From positions 1 through 11,791 of the forward strand of contig JACWAC010000028.1 of the NCBI GenBank assembly GCA_014874235.1: a stretch of 11,791 bases of DNA. Direction: 5' to 3'. The notes beneath the pieces are model-generated. The model saw only the letters and a program-made list of their open reading frames with translations, had not been told where the DNA came from and made no database searches. A program made the position numbers and the translations under genes. Every line of letters starts with the position of its first letter. Positions within the stretch are counted from its first letter, which is position 1. Source of the stretch: Thermoplasmatales archaeon (lineage in GTDB: Archaea > Thermoplasmatota > Thermoplasmata > Thermoplasmatales > GCA-001856825). This document shows, piece after piece, positions 1 to 6,269 of the stretch.

Positions 1-593
1 GTAGCTAGACCTTCCGATGATTCGTCAAATAATATCGAAGTCCTATTCCTTAGCATATGCGATGCAAACTGTTTAGCTTGATTATTGCTCGTAATCTCAG
101 AAGGCGAGTTGCGGTCTACAAATTCCTCCAGATCTTGGGTCTCAATTCTCTTTCCTAAGAGTGAGAGGAGACAGCCGAAGATCTCAGGAAAGAGGAACCT
201 CGTTGGATACCCTTTGGGAAGGGGAATGTAGTCCCAACCTCTGCTCCTAGCTGTGTTTTTTATGACTCCTCCGGATGCTAGAACTATTCCCTTCTCATCT
301 GAATTTTCCATTGCATTTATCGCCTCCTTCACTTGACCAGAATAGGATATAATGCAATTGCTTTGTAATGAAGAGAGGATAAATGCTTGATCAACTTTGA
401 TCCTGCCTTTGCCTAAAACATCTTTTGCCATTTCAGCGATCAAAAAAGAGTTTCCCTTTGCATTGACAAATATAGAATCTATATTCCTGCCTACGCTACA
501 ACTCATGAACCGATTCGGAGTTTGCCTTATCCAGCTGAACGGTGGGGTATCGTCCATCTGTATTACAAACTCGTCATCCAGAATGCCTCCCAC
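1..593 (-). CDS. SIS-domain sugar-phosphate isomerase, probably bifunctional phosphoglucose/phosphomannose isomerase (3' end cut off by window edge)
   Basis: The reading frame stays open from a GTG at 593-591 to the left edge, giving 197 N-terminal residues of a family usually near 300. Family marks seen are SYSGQVKEAI (residues 83-92, the SIS phosphosugar-binding turn), ASGG (106-109), and a PKGYPTRF stretch (126-133) followed by a hydrophobic helix, where the archaeal isomerases have a proline-arginine segment. These enzymes interconvert glucose-6-P or mannose-6-P with fructose-6-P in the cytoplasm. GTG is preferred as start because an in-frame TAA lies just upstream and a TATA-like box sits 24 nt before it, which suits a leaderless mRNA. 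ATG at 557 is the alternative. The first glycine-rich loop (around residues 43-52, VNAKGNSFLI) is poorer in glycine than the usual GMGGSxxxG. The catalytic Glu and His would lie beyond the edge, so the exact activity is inferred. It is divergent from the glycosyltransferase pair. Confidence 0.72.
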   Translation of the reverse strand, partial: MGGILDDEFVIQMDDTPPFSWIRQTPNRFMSCSVGRNIDSIFVNAKGNSFLIAEMAKDVLGKGRIKVDQAFILSSLQSNCIISYSGQVKEAINAMENSDEKGIVLASGGVIKNTARSRGWDYIPLPKGYPTRFLFPEIFGCLLSLLGKRIETQDLEEFVDRNSPSEITSNNQAKQFASHMLRNRTSILFDESSEGLA

Positions 594-612
594 ATTCCCT
601 AATTAATTCAGG

Positions 613-621
613 ATAAATAAA
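613..621 (-). promoter_or_regulatory. TATA-like box for the SIS isomerase gene
   Basis: On the minus strand this reads TTTATTTAT, centred 24 nt before the GTG at 593. That spacing is expected when transcription starts at the first base of the start codon. No Shine-Dalgarno site precedes the GTG. Confidence 0.5.
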
Positions 622-639
622 CTGGCACTAATAGCAAAC

Positions 640-646
640 TTTTATC
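640..646 (+). promoter_or_regulatory. TATA-like box for the glycosyltransferase pair
   Basis: TTTTATC is centred about 25 nt upstream of the ATG at 668, consistent with a leaderless transcript. It lies back to back with the box of the divergent isomerase gene. Confidence 0.45.
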
Positions 647-667
647 CCTTATTACGTTTAAGCACAA

Positions 668-1417
668 ATGGAGATATCTATCCTCGTCACCGTAAAGAAC
701 GACCTAGAGAACGTCAAACTGCTGATCTCCTCGCTCAGCAAACTGAGTGATGATTTTGAGGTCATTATGGTCGATGGCTTTTCAACGGACGGAACTTTCG
801 AGTATCTCCAGACAGAGAAGGAGAGGAGTAATTTTTTACTTGCAAGAAAAGGAGGGAACCGGGCTGTGGGAAGAAACGAATGCATTAGATTAGCAAACGG
901 CAAGAAATTCGTCTTTTTGGACTCGGATACAGAGATTGCTTCTGACTGGGAAGCCTCCTTCAAAAGATCGATGAACCGAGACATTCTTGCAGGTAGAATT
1001 GTTCAACGATCAGACTTTAGATGGTCTGACCTGGATAGAGTTCCGATCCTCTATAAGGGAAAGGATGTCACATATCCTTCCAACAATCTAATGTACAGCA
1101 AGACTGTGATAGACAGGATAGGTAACTTCGATGAGAGATTCAACACCGGCGAGGACATCGACCTGAACATCAGAGCCATTGACAGTGGCTATGAGATCTT
1201 TTATGATAGAGAAGTCATAGTATCTCACCATCCACGCCAAAGCTACTCTTCTGTTTTAAGACAGAGTTACAGCGACGGAATTGGGAGAAGACTGATACAA
1301 AAAAAATACGGTCTCAAGAGCTCTTTTAACAGAGTCAACCTGAAAAAACATCCACTGATAGAGGGTTCCAGACTAGCATTCGGAATGTTGGGTTATCTGT
1401 TCGGGAGGGCAAGTTGA
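668..1417 (+). CDS. Family 2 glycosyltransferase (GT-A fold)
   Basis: A 249-residue cytoplasmic protein with the GT-A nucleotide-sugar fold. It opens with the ISILVTVKND strand, then VDGFSTDGT (35-43), the nucleotide-binding strand end. The metal-binding DxD is DSDT (85-88), preceded by GRNECIRLANGKKFVFL, the usual helix-strand lead-in. NTGEDIDLNIRA (159-170) carries the acidic pair placed like the catalytic base of GT2 enzymes, and VSHHPR (185-190) supplies a late histidine seen in many members. There is no clear membrane segment, so it would act at the inner face of the membrane or on a soluble acceptor. Donor and acceptor cannot be read from sequence. The start ATG follows a TATA-like box at leaderless spacing. 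The stop codon overlaps the start of the next transferase, so the two are probably co-transcribed and act in one glycan pathway (inference). Confidence 0.88.
   Translation: MEISILVTVKNDLENVKLLISSLSKLSDDFEVIMVDGFSTDGTFEYLQTEKERSNFLLARKGGNRAVGRNECIRLANGKKFVFLDSDTEIASDWEASFKRSMNRDILAGRIVQRSDFRWSDLDRVPILYKGKDVTYPSNNLMYSKTVIDRIGNFDERFNTGEDIDLNIRAIDSGYEIFYDREVIVSHHPRQSYSSVLRQSYSDGIGRRLIQKKYGLKSSFNRVNLKKHPLIEGSRLAFGMLGYLFGRAS
1403..1408 (+). promoter_or_regulatory. Shine-Dalgarno site setting the TTG start of the second glycosyltransferase
   Basis: GGGAGG lies 5 nt before the TTG at 1414. It supports this non-ATG start inside the end of the previous gene, where no promoter could serve. Confidence 0.6.
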
Positions 1418-2106
1418 TCTCTTACATCATCCCGGCCCTTAACGAAGAAGGTAGTATTGGAAACGTTATCAAGAAGATCAGGACAATAGACAAAGAAGGA
1501 GAAATTGTGGTAGTAGATTCCAACTCAACGGACAAAACTGCCGAGATCGTGATATCCCTGGGTGCAACATTAGTGAATGAAGAAAAACTCGGGTATGGGA
1601 ACGCGTACAAAAGAGGATTTTCGGTCGCTAAAGGAGATGTAATTGCGACGCTCGATGCAGATGGCACATACCCTCCCGATGAGATACCGAGAATGTTGGA
1701 ATACCTGAACAGGGGGTACGATTTCATATCTGGAGAGAGACTTTCCCAATCAACCAGGGATGCTATGAGCCTTCAACATCTGATCGGGAACAAGATTCTT
1801 AACGTCTTCACGAGAGTCCTGTTCATGGTCGACGTAAGAGATAGTCAGTCCGGCATGTGGCTATTCAGAAAAGAGATTATGACATCAATACTGCCAAGAG
1901 GGGAAGGGATGGAGTTTTCAGAAGAGATCAAGATTCGGGCGGCTACAGGACATTGTTACAAGGAAATTTCGATCAACTACATCAGGAGGATGGGCGAGAA
2001 GAAACTCAGACCCTGGAAGGATGGAATAGCTAATCTCCTCTTCCTCCTGAAATTAAGAATCAGATCCGGTATTAGGACGAAATCGTTCAGATGTTTTCGA
2101 TCCTAG
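1414..2106 (+). CDS. Dolichyl-phosphate sugar synthase-like family 2 glycosyltransferase
   Basis: A 230-residue GT2 enzyme resembling the catalytic domain of dolichyl-phosphate mannose/glucose synthases, which move a sugar from GDP- or UDP-sugar to a polyprenyl phosphate at the cytoplasmic membrane face. Visible marks are IPALNEEGSIGNVI (6-19), VVDSNSTDKTAEI (33-45), the metal-binding DADGTYPP (81-88), then GNKILNVFTRVLF and DSQSGMWLF (about 126-151), close to the family's GN...DxxSGxR block. A late GEKKLRPWKDG (194-204) is also typical. There are no C-terminal transmembrane helices, so it is the short soluble form. The TTG start shares bases with the upstream stop (TTGA) and has a GGGAGG site. 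The last 20 bases overlap the end of the convergent PCNA gene. The sugar and lipid specificity is not determinable here. Confidence 0.87.
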   Translation: MISYIIPALNEEGSIGNVIKKIRTIDKEGEIVVVDSNSTDKTAEIVISLGATLVNEEKLGYGNAYKRGFSVAKGDVIATLDADGTYPPDEIPRMLEYLNRGYDFISGERLSQSTRDAMSLQHLIGNKILNVFTRVLFMVDVRDSQSGMWLFRKEIMTSILPRGEGMEFSEEIKIRAATGHCYKEISINYIRRMGEKKLRPWKDGIANLLFLLKLRIRSGIRTKSFRCFRS

Positions 2107-2827
2107 GTGCTATGAGGAATGTTACCTTCCCTTTGCCATTCATTATCGGCGCTTCCATTCTCAGCGGATAGTCATTTCCGATGGCGATAGATACCTCTTC
2201 AGTGCTTTCTAGAGCCCTTAAAAACTTGGTAAGGTATTCTAGCGCGAAGGAACTCTTGGAATCGGAGCTGAATATGTACTCCTTTGCTAGACTCTTAGGA
2301 ATGGTCATCTCAGTGGTCTCAGAATCAGTCTCACCTTTGGCATAGAGTTTCAGTTCGTCGCTCTTTATGCTGAATGTGATGACCTCGGATATTCCCTCCG
2401 CGGCCTTTACTCCCTGAGACAGAAGATTGATGTCTACCACGATCTTGTCCTGTGGTTCTATAGTCGGAATTTTCGGAGTCGTCAGAGCCGAGGGGTCAAT
2501 GACAGGGATGCCAGCAGAAAGATTCCCTAGCTTCATTGAAATTCTCTTTCCATCGTACTTGAAGTCTATTATCTCAGTGGAAGCAGTCAGTTTTAGAAAA
2601 TTACGCATCTTTTCAATGTCGAGCCCTAGGCTTTCTTCGCCGTTCACGTCGAATTCCTGGAATGCCTCCCTCTTGACTTCTACAGAAATCATTGCAACCC
2701 TTGCTGGATCCATCACCTTTGCAGAAATTCCGTCTGGTTTGAAATCAACCCTGGCTTCCTGCACCAGAGTCAGAATGACATTCGAAAATTCTCTGATAGT
2801 TTTGGCATCGACCTTAATCTGAAGCAT
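2087..2827 (-). CDS. pcn: DNA polymerase sliding clamp (PCNA)
   Basis: A 246-residue protein of standard archaeal PCNA length. It forms a ring that tethers DNA polymerase, FEN1, ligase and other PIP-box proteins to DNA. The N-terminus (MLQIKVDAKTIREFSNVI) matches the first clamp helix. An EARVDFKPDGISAKVMDPARVAM segment (28-50) carries the DGI...DP..V.M motif of the family. The linker between the two clamp domains includes GIPVIDPS, and the protein ends in LIAPRIENI, close to the conserved LAPRIE end that borders the PIP-box pocket. One copy is seen. It lies downstream of the rpo7-rps27ae operon on the same strand, with 146 bases between, and has its own promoter-like sequences. Its 3' end overlaps the convergent glycosyltransferase by 20 bases. 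Confidence 0.96.
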   Translation of the reverse strand: MLQIKVDAKTIREFSNVILTLVQEARVDFKPDGISAKVMDPARVAMISVEVKREAFQEFDVNGEESLGLDIEKMRNFLKLTASTEIIDFKYDGKRISMKLGNLSAGIPVIDPSALTTPKIPTIEPQDKIVVDINLLSQGVKAAEGISEVITFSIKSDELKLYAKGETDSETTEMTIPKSLAKEYIFSSDSKSSFALEYLTKFLRALESTEEVSIAIGNDYPLRMEAPIMNGKGKVTFLIAPRIENI

Positions 2828-2854
2828 AATTACCGAGAGTTAAAAAATTACGTC

Positions 2855-2862
2855 CTTTTAAG
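2855..2862 (-). promoter_or_regulatory. TATA-like box proximal to PCNA
   Basis: Minus-strand CTTAAAAG, centred about 31 nt before the ATG at 2827, would give a leader of only a few bases. No Shine-Dalgarno site is seen before the ATG. Confidence 0.4.
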
Positions 2863-2898
2863 CTTTTCCTCAGTTCCTTGATTGTGCCGAAATACATC

Positions 2899-2917
2899 TT
2901 TTTTATAGTCATGACTA
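2899..2917 (-). promoter_or_regulatory. Distal TATA-like box joined to a 12-bp palindrome upstream of PCNA
   Basis: On the minus strand a perfect palindrome, TAGTCATGACTA (2906-2917), runs directly into TATAAAAAA (2899-2907). A promoter here would start near 2878 and give PCNA a leader of about 50 nt. The palindrome covers the place where TFB would contact the BRE, so it could be an operator. This is inferred from position only. Confidence 0.3.
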
Positions 2918-2973
2918 CTAACGAATTTTAGATGGACCTTTTTGAGAATTAGACCTTGTGTTGGAGTAAACGT

Positions 2974-3129
2974 CTACTCTTTGGTTGCCTGTTCTGAGTA
3001 ACCGCACCGACCACACGTTAGCCTGTCTTCGTGCTGTGCAAGAAATATTCCAGGGCCGCACTTTGGACAGAACTTCCCCTTTCTGACGAGCTTTCCGTCT
3101 TCTACTTTATACATCTCACGCTTTTGCAT
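2974..3129 (-). CDS. rps27ae: 30S ribosomal protein S27ae (eS31)
   Basis: A 51-residue zinc-ribbon protein of the small ribosomal subunit, below the size that simple gene finders report. The translation begins MQKREMYKVEDGKLVRKGKF and carries two zinc-binding pairs, CPKC (21-24) and CGRC (39-42), with GPGIFLAQHEDR between them and a short C-terminal tail. This is the normal stand-alone archaeal form without ubiquitin. The ATG at 3129 overlaps the end of rps24e by 14 bases, which points to translational coupling. A second in-frame ATG at residue 6 (3114) would abolish the overlap but drop conserved N-terminal residues. It is the last gene of the rpo7 operon. No strong terminator is visible between it and PCNA. 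Confidence 0.93.
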   Translation of the reverse strand: MQKREMYKVEDGKLVRKGKFCPKCGPGIFLAQHEDRLTCGRCGYSEQATKE

Positions 3130-3427
3130 TCTGATCAGCCTCCTTCGACTTCAGCCCATTTCTGATAAGCAAAAAATCTGGTTCAAGTGCCATTGCCTCT
3201 TCCTTTGTCTTGTATATCTTGGCATACCCTTCTGTGAAATTTTTTCCGAATTTTGACTTTTGAAAATCAATTATGACAAGCTCTATGGGTACCTGCAGGT
3301 TTGCTGCAAGTTGACCCCTAGCTTCCTCTCTACTGGGTGTCTTTTCATTTGGATGGACTGCCCTGTATCGAACTTCCATCCTGTTCAGGAGTTTGTTTTC
3401 ATCCCTGCTTTCTATTTCAATCCTCAT
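3116..3427 (-). CDS. rps24e: 30S ribosomal protein S24e (eS24)
   Basis: A 103-residue small-subunit ribosomal protein. It starts MRIEIESRDENKLLNRMEV, the family's first beta strand and turn, and continues with HPNEKTPSREEARGQLA, the conserved region with the TPSR/K step. It then has VIIDFQKSKFGKNFTEGYAKIYKT, the conserved FG...G.A.IY segment. Length is normal for archaea. Its ATG directly follows the stop of the dephospho-CoA kinase gene (TGAATG with no spacer), and its end overlaps S27ae, so it is expressed as part of the operon. Confidence 0.95.
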   Translation of the reverse strand: MRIEIESRDENKLLNRMEVRYRAVHPNEKTPSREEARGQLAANLQVPIELVIIDFQKSKFGKNFTEGYAKIYKTKEEAMALEPDFLLIRNGLKSKEADQNAKA

Positions 3428-3937
3428 TCAGATTCCCCTTATTTTTTCCATGTCCTTGTTGACCAGCTGTCTGAGATGTTCTCCCACCTCATAAACTGCT
3501 ATCCCCTTATCGGGAACGCCATAAATAACTATCGCACCATCTGGGGCCATCAGTATAGCAGGGATTGAGGCCAGGTCCTCCTCCCCCTCAACCTCTATCA
3601 GCGTATTCCCCATAGACCTGAAGGCTGATTCTATGGAGTTCCACAGTTCTACCGAGATCGAGCCTGGAGCGTTCTTCACCTTTACCGTCCGATCCCACTT
3701 GTTGGGTATTGCAGGAAGTGACTGTTCCCTCTTAGTTTTGAAATCCACAATAGAAATCTTTGGAATGATTTTGTAACGTAGCGCTGTAGCGGTAACTACG
3801 TCACCTACTGTGACAAGGATCTTAGTGGAGAGGAATTCCATCTGCGACTCTTTAGTAATCAGTACGTCCGGCATCCTCGAGAAATTTTGCCTAAGATCTG
3901 AAGGTATCACTATGTCCTTATCTAACTTTGATTGCAT
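3428..3937 (-). CDS. GTP-dependent dephospho-CoA kinase (DUF359 family)
   Basis: A 169-residue member of the archaeal DUF359 family, shown in Thermococcus to phosphorylate dephospho-CoA with GTP in the last step of coenzyme A synthesis. The motifs are in order: IPSDLRQNF (11-19), TVGDVVTATAL (43-53), IVDFKTKR (63-70), VKNAPGSIS (87-95), and the long block from EGEEDLASIPAILMAPDGA to VIYG (117-140), followed by VPDKGIAVYEV. No family residue is obviously missing. The ATG at 3937 lies inside the end of spt4 (20-base overlap). It is kept because the conserved IPSDLR segment lies only ten residues in. The position between spt4 and rps24e is a conserved euryarchaeal arrangement, which supports the assignment. 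The enzyme is cytoplasmic. Confidence 0.88.
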   Translation of the reverse strand: MQSKLDKDIVIPSDLRQNFSRMPDVLITKESQMEFLSTKILVTVGDVVTATALRYKIIPKISIVDFKTKREQSLPAIPNKWDRTVKVKNAPGSISVELWNSIESAFRSMGNTLIEVEGEEDLASIPAILMAPDGAIVIYGVPDKGIAVYEVGEHLRQLVNKDMEKIRGI

Positions 3938-4103
3938 ACTCGCCGGGAGCCGTAATCCCGGCTCTCTTTCCTATCAGTGATCTATTTGGATCCAGTATGA
4001 ATAAGTACCCCTTCCATTCGAGAACGGTATCTCCACCGCATTTTTCACACTTGACCTCTTCGGTGACGTTCTTGCAACTCCTGCAAGCGCGTAGCTTTAT
4101 CAC
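3918..4103 (-). CDS. spt4: Transcription elongation factor Spt4 (RpoE'')
   Basis: A 61-residue zinc-ribbon protein, the partner of Spt5 in the clamp-bound elongation factor that keeps RNA polymerase processive. Zinc ligands are C7, C10, C19 and C22 (ACRSC and KCEKC). After them come EWKGYLFILDPNRSLIGKRAG and GEYAIKVR, matching the family pattern of W-G, I-x-DP-x-x-S and a final G-x-YA-x-x-V. The length is typical. It overlaps rpo7 by four bases (ATGA) and the kinase gene downstream by 20 bases. Confidence 0.94.
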   Translation of the reverse strand: MIKLRACRSCKNVTEEVKCEKCGGDTVLEWKGYLFILDPNRSLIGKRAGITAPGEYAIKVR

Positions 4104-4678
4104 TTCGCCTCACCCTTCAACCATAGGAATTTTCCAAGGAAGTTTTGTCTCATGGTAAGACCGATTTTGCTCTCCTCAAGCCTCGAATCGGAAAGAGAAA
4201 GGGCGACAATTCTCGCCCTGACAAAATCTCCCATCTTGAGGTCCTTTTTCGTATCCTTTCCCATCATCCTCTTGTTGTCCTCATCAACATCTATTCTATC
4301 GTCCATCACCTGGCTTACGTGCAGGAGACCTTCAAGGGGACCTATGCTTATAAAAGCTCCGAATTTCTTCACGTCAGCAATATCTCCTTCGACGACTTCC
4401 TGCATCATTGGTTGGAAAGCAAGTATCTTCATCTTTACTTCCTGATAGACCCCCCCATCACCGTGAACGATTCTACCCTCTCCGTCCAGATCTGATTCAA
4501 GAACGAGAAGATTGATGTACTTTCTGTCGTTTGAGTCTCTAACTGCGGCACGGTCCAGTACCCCTATCTTTCCTTCCACGTTCCTGAGCGCGATGGATTT
4601 GGCTGTAGATTCATATTCCTCCCCAAGATTTCCCGGGGGAACCCTGACTGTTTCGTTAGTCTCGATTATGAAATACAT
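4100..4678 (-). CDS. rpo7: DNA-directed RNA polymerase subunit Rpo7 (RpoE')
   Basis: A 192-residue stalk subunit of archaeal RNA polymerase, homologous to eukaryotic Rpb7, which with Rpo4 binds nascent RNA. The N-terminal tip domain shows VRVPPGNLGE (11-20), close to the usual R-x-PP-x-x-G. GRIVHGDGGVYQEVKMKILAFQP (68-90) joins it to an S1 domain beginning VEGDIADVKKFGAFISIGPL (96-115) with the GLLHVSQVMDD segment. The end, KIGLTMRQNFLGKFLW (171-186), is the standard close of the family. Residues 41-63 look slightly longer than usual between the two halves. It is the first gene of the operon. A GAGG-type site (about 4684-4688) precedes the ATG, and a TATA-like box sits further upstream. Confidence 0.95.
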   Translation of the reverse strand: MYFIIETNETVRVPPGNLGEEYESTAKSIALRNVEGKIGVLDRAAVRDSNDRKYINLLVLESDLDGEGRIVHGDGGVYQEVKMKILAFQPMMQEVVEGDIADVKKFGAFISIGPLEGLLHVSQVMDDRIDVDEDNKRMMGKDTKKDLKMGDFVRARIVALSLSDSRLEESKIGLTMRQNFLGKFLWLKGEAK

Positions 4679-4713
4679 GTGATCCTCTTATATACCACGG
4701 CATTTGTCCTGAG

Positions 4714-4723
4714 TATTTATTTT
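4714..4723 (-). promoter_or_regulatory. TATA-like box for the rpo7-rps27ae operon
   Basis: The minus strand reads AAAATAAATA about 40 nt before the rpo7 ATG. Initiation about 25 nt downstream would leave a leader near 14 nt holding the AGAGGATC ribosome site. A closer TATATAAG (4689-4696) lies only about 14 nt from the ATG, too close to serve this start. Confidence 0.4.
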
Positions 4724-4785
4724 TTTCAAAGGAGCACTCGCTTTCCGTTTTATTGTTTCTAGTGATCGGACTCGGCTAACATTGT

Positions 4786-6162
4786 TCACTTGTTCAGCAT
4801 ATTTTCTGGGCTGAAAATCTTGTTGATCTGCTCCTCTGTGAGTAATTTTCTCTCCCGAAGCAACTTGAGGAAGGGAACGTTCTTCTCCTTTGCCTCCTTC
4901 ACTATCTCTGCGGTCTTTTCGTACCCTATTACCGGATTCAAGAGAAGCGCAGTTCCTGAGGAATTCAGAAGTGTCTGGTAGGCATATTCAGAGTTAATCT
5001 TGATTCCCTTTAGTGTTTTTTCTTCCAGAATTGTGAGTGTGACCGTCAGGATGTCGAACGCTTCCATAAGCACAGTATAGATAACAGGAGTGAAAACATT
5101 GATTTCCATCTCTCCCTGGGAAGCAGCATCGTTCACAGTTTGTGCGAGCCCCCTCACGAACAGAGCGCTCATCGTTACCGCTTCCAGGATGCTGGGATTG
5201 ACCTTGCCAGGCATGATCGAGGATCCTGGCTGAACTGCGGGAAGGACCAGCTCATTAAATCCAGCAACCGGTCCAGAGTTCATCATCCTCAGATCTCTGG
5301 ACATCTTAATCAGAGTGGCGGAAAGGTTGCTGAACCAAGATGCCAGGAGATTGAAATCCGATGCAAACTGCATCACCATCATGAGGTTTTCTGCGGGTAC
5401 GAAGTTCTCTTTATAGTATTCGTTAATATTCTTGTAGACTAGGTCCCTAACTTCGCCTGGTAGATTCGCTCCAGTTCCGACAGCAGTACCCCCGAGATTC
5501 AACCTATTCAACCTACTAGCAATGTACTCTTTCTCATCAAGAAAAGACCTGAACTGGTCCGCGTATGCCTTGAATTCACCTCCAAAAGTGACCGCTGAAG
5601 CGTCCTGTATGTGGGTTCTCCCCGTCTTGATATTGTTAGCATTCTCTCTTGCGAGAATTTCCAGTCTCTCAATGACTTTTTCGACGTACTTAGATAGCTC
5701 TCTAAGTGCAAAATATGCAGTTATTCTGATTGCTGCCGGTATCGTGTCGTTGGTTGATTGCCCTATGTTCACCTGATTATGAGGGCTGATAGTATCGTGG
5801 CTTCCTAGTTGTTTGCCCATCATTTCCAATGCCTTGTTAGCTATAACTTCGTTTACGTTCATATTGGTTGAAGTTCCGGCACCAGCCTGAATGTATTTCA
5901 GCGGGAAATCAAGTTCATTCTTGTTTTTCAGCAGTTCGTCTGTAGCCTTCGTTATGACTTCTCCAACTTCTTTTGGAATTTTTCCTTTTGTTGTAAAAGC
6001 CCTGACGTACGACCTCTTTATCACAATAAGAGTATCAATAATTCTCCTATCCATAAATCGATGATAGGGGAAATTAGAGAGTGCACGGACAGTTTCTGGA
6101 CCGTACAATCGACCATCAGGAATTTCGACCTCGCCTAGTGAGTCCCTCTCTTTCCTGACCAT
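4786..6162 (-). CDS. fumC: Class II fumarase/aspartase-family lyase, probably fumarate hydratase
   Basis: A 458-residue enzyme of normal length for the fumarase II/aspartase superfamily. Fumarase hydrates fumarate to malate in the TCA cycle; aspartase would release ammonia from aspartate. Shared motifs are GAGTSTNMNVNE (94-105), QSTND (135-139), TGRTHIQDA (180-188, with catalytic-site His184), GTAVGTG (225-231) and the signature GSSIMPGKVNPS (313-324) holding the catalytic loop serine, Lys320 and Asn322. NMNVNE, EAVTM (328-332) and EINVFTPV (353-360) favour fumarase. QSTND and the C-terminal LTEEQINKIFSPENML lean towards aspartase. The HPND stretch of the fumarase B site is not intact (SPHN at 126-129). 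Fumarase is preferred overall. The start ATG has a TATA-like box 23 nt upstream. The HIT gene lies upstream on the same strand, about 107 bases away. Confidence 0.8.
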   Translation of the reverse strand: MVRKERDSLGEVEIPDGRLYGPETVRALSNFPYHRFMDRRIIDTLIVIKRSYVRAFTTKGKIPKEVGEVITKATDELLKNKNELDFPLKYIQAGAGTSTNMNVNEVIANKALEMMGKQLGSHDTISPHNQVNIGQSTNDTIPAAIRITAYFALRELSKYVEKVIERLEILARENANNIKTGRTHIQDASAVTFGGEFKAYADQFRSFLDEKEYIASRLNRLNLGGTAVGTGANLPGEVRDLVYKNINEYYKENFVPAENLMMVMQFASDFNLLASWFSNLSATLIKMSRDLRMMNSGPVAGFNELVLPAVQPGSSIMPGKVNPSILEAVTMSALFVRGLAQTVNDAASQGEMEINVFTPVIYTVLMEAFDILTVTLTILEEKTLKGIKINSEYAYQTLLNSSGTALLLNPVIGYEKTAEIVKEAKEKNVPFLKLLRERKLLTEEQINKIFSPENMLNK

Positions 6163-6180
6163 GATTCCCTATTAAATATG

Positions 6181-6189
6181 AATATATAA
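6181..6189 (-). promoter_or_regulatory. TATA-like box for the fumarase-family gene
   Basis: Minus-strand TTATATATT, centred 23 nt before the ATG at 6162, is a strong archaeal TATA match at leaderless spacing. It implies separate transcription from the HIT gene upstream. Confidence 0.55.
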
Positions 6190-6231
6190 CAGGTGCTTTG
6201 TTCTCGAATATTTTCTTCTGTCATTGACCGT

Positions 6232-6249
6232 GTTCGCTACAGTGCGAAC
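6232..6249. repeat. Inverted repeat between the HIT and fumarase-family genes
   Basis: GTTCGC (6232-6237) and GCGAAC (6244-6249) are perfect complements around a 6-base loop, in the gap just after the HIT stop codon and about 45 bases upstream of the fumarase TATA box. It could be an end-of-transcript hairpin or a protein-binding site. No T-run follows it closely on the minus strand, so an intrinsic bacterial-type terminator is unlikely. Confidence 0.3.
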
Positions 6250-6269
6250 GGGCAGGATCTTTCAAGGGT

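Noticed and set aside
397..606. A plus-strand open frame of 69 codons upstream of the glycosyltransferases
   Set aside because: It lies opposite the minus-strand SIS isomerase, whose motifs are clear, and its own translation has no recognisable pattern.
3260..3568. A plus-strand open frame of 102 codons
   Set aside because: It is the complement of rps24e and the dephospho-CoA kinase gene, both well supported.
4145..4495. Plus-strand open frames of 97-116 codons
   Set aside because: They are shadows of rpo7 on the opposite strand, with no promoter or family motif.
4689..4696. A strong TATATAAG on the minus strand near rpo7
   Set aside because: It is only about 14 nt from the ATG, too close to direct a transcript containing that start. 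The box at 4714-4723 fits better.
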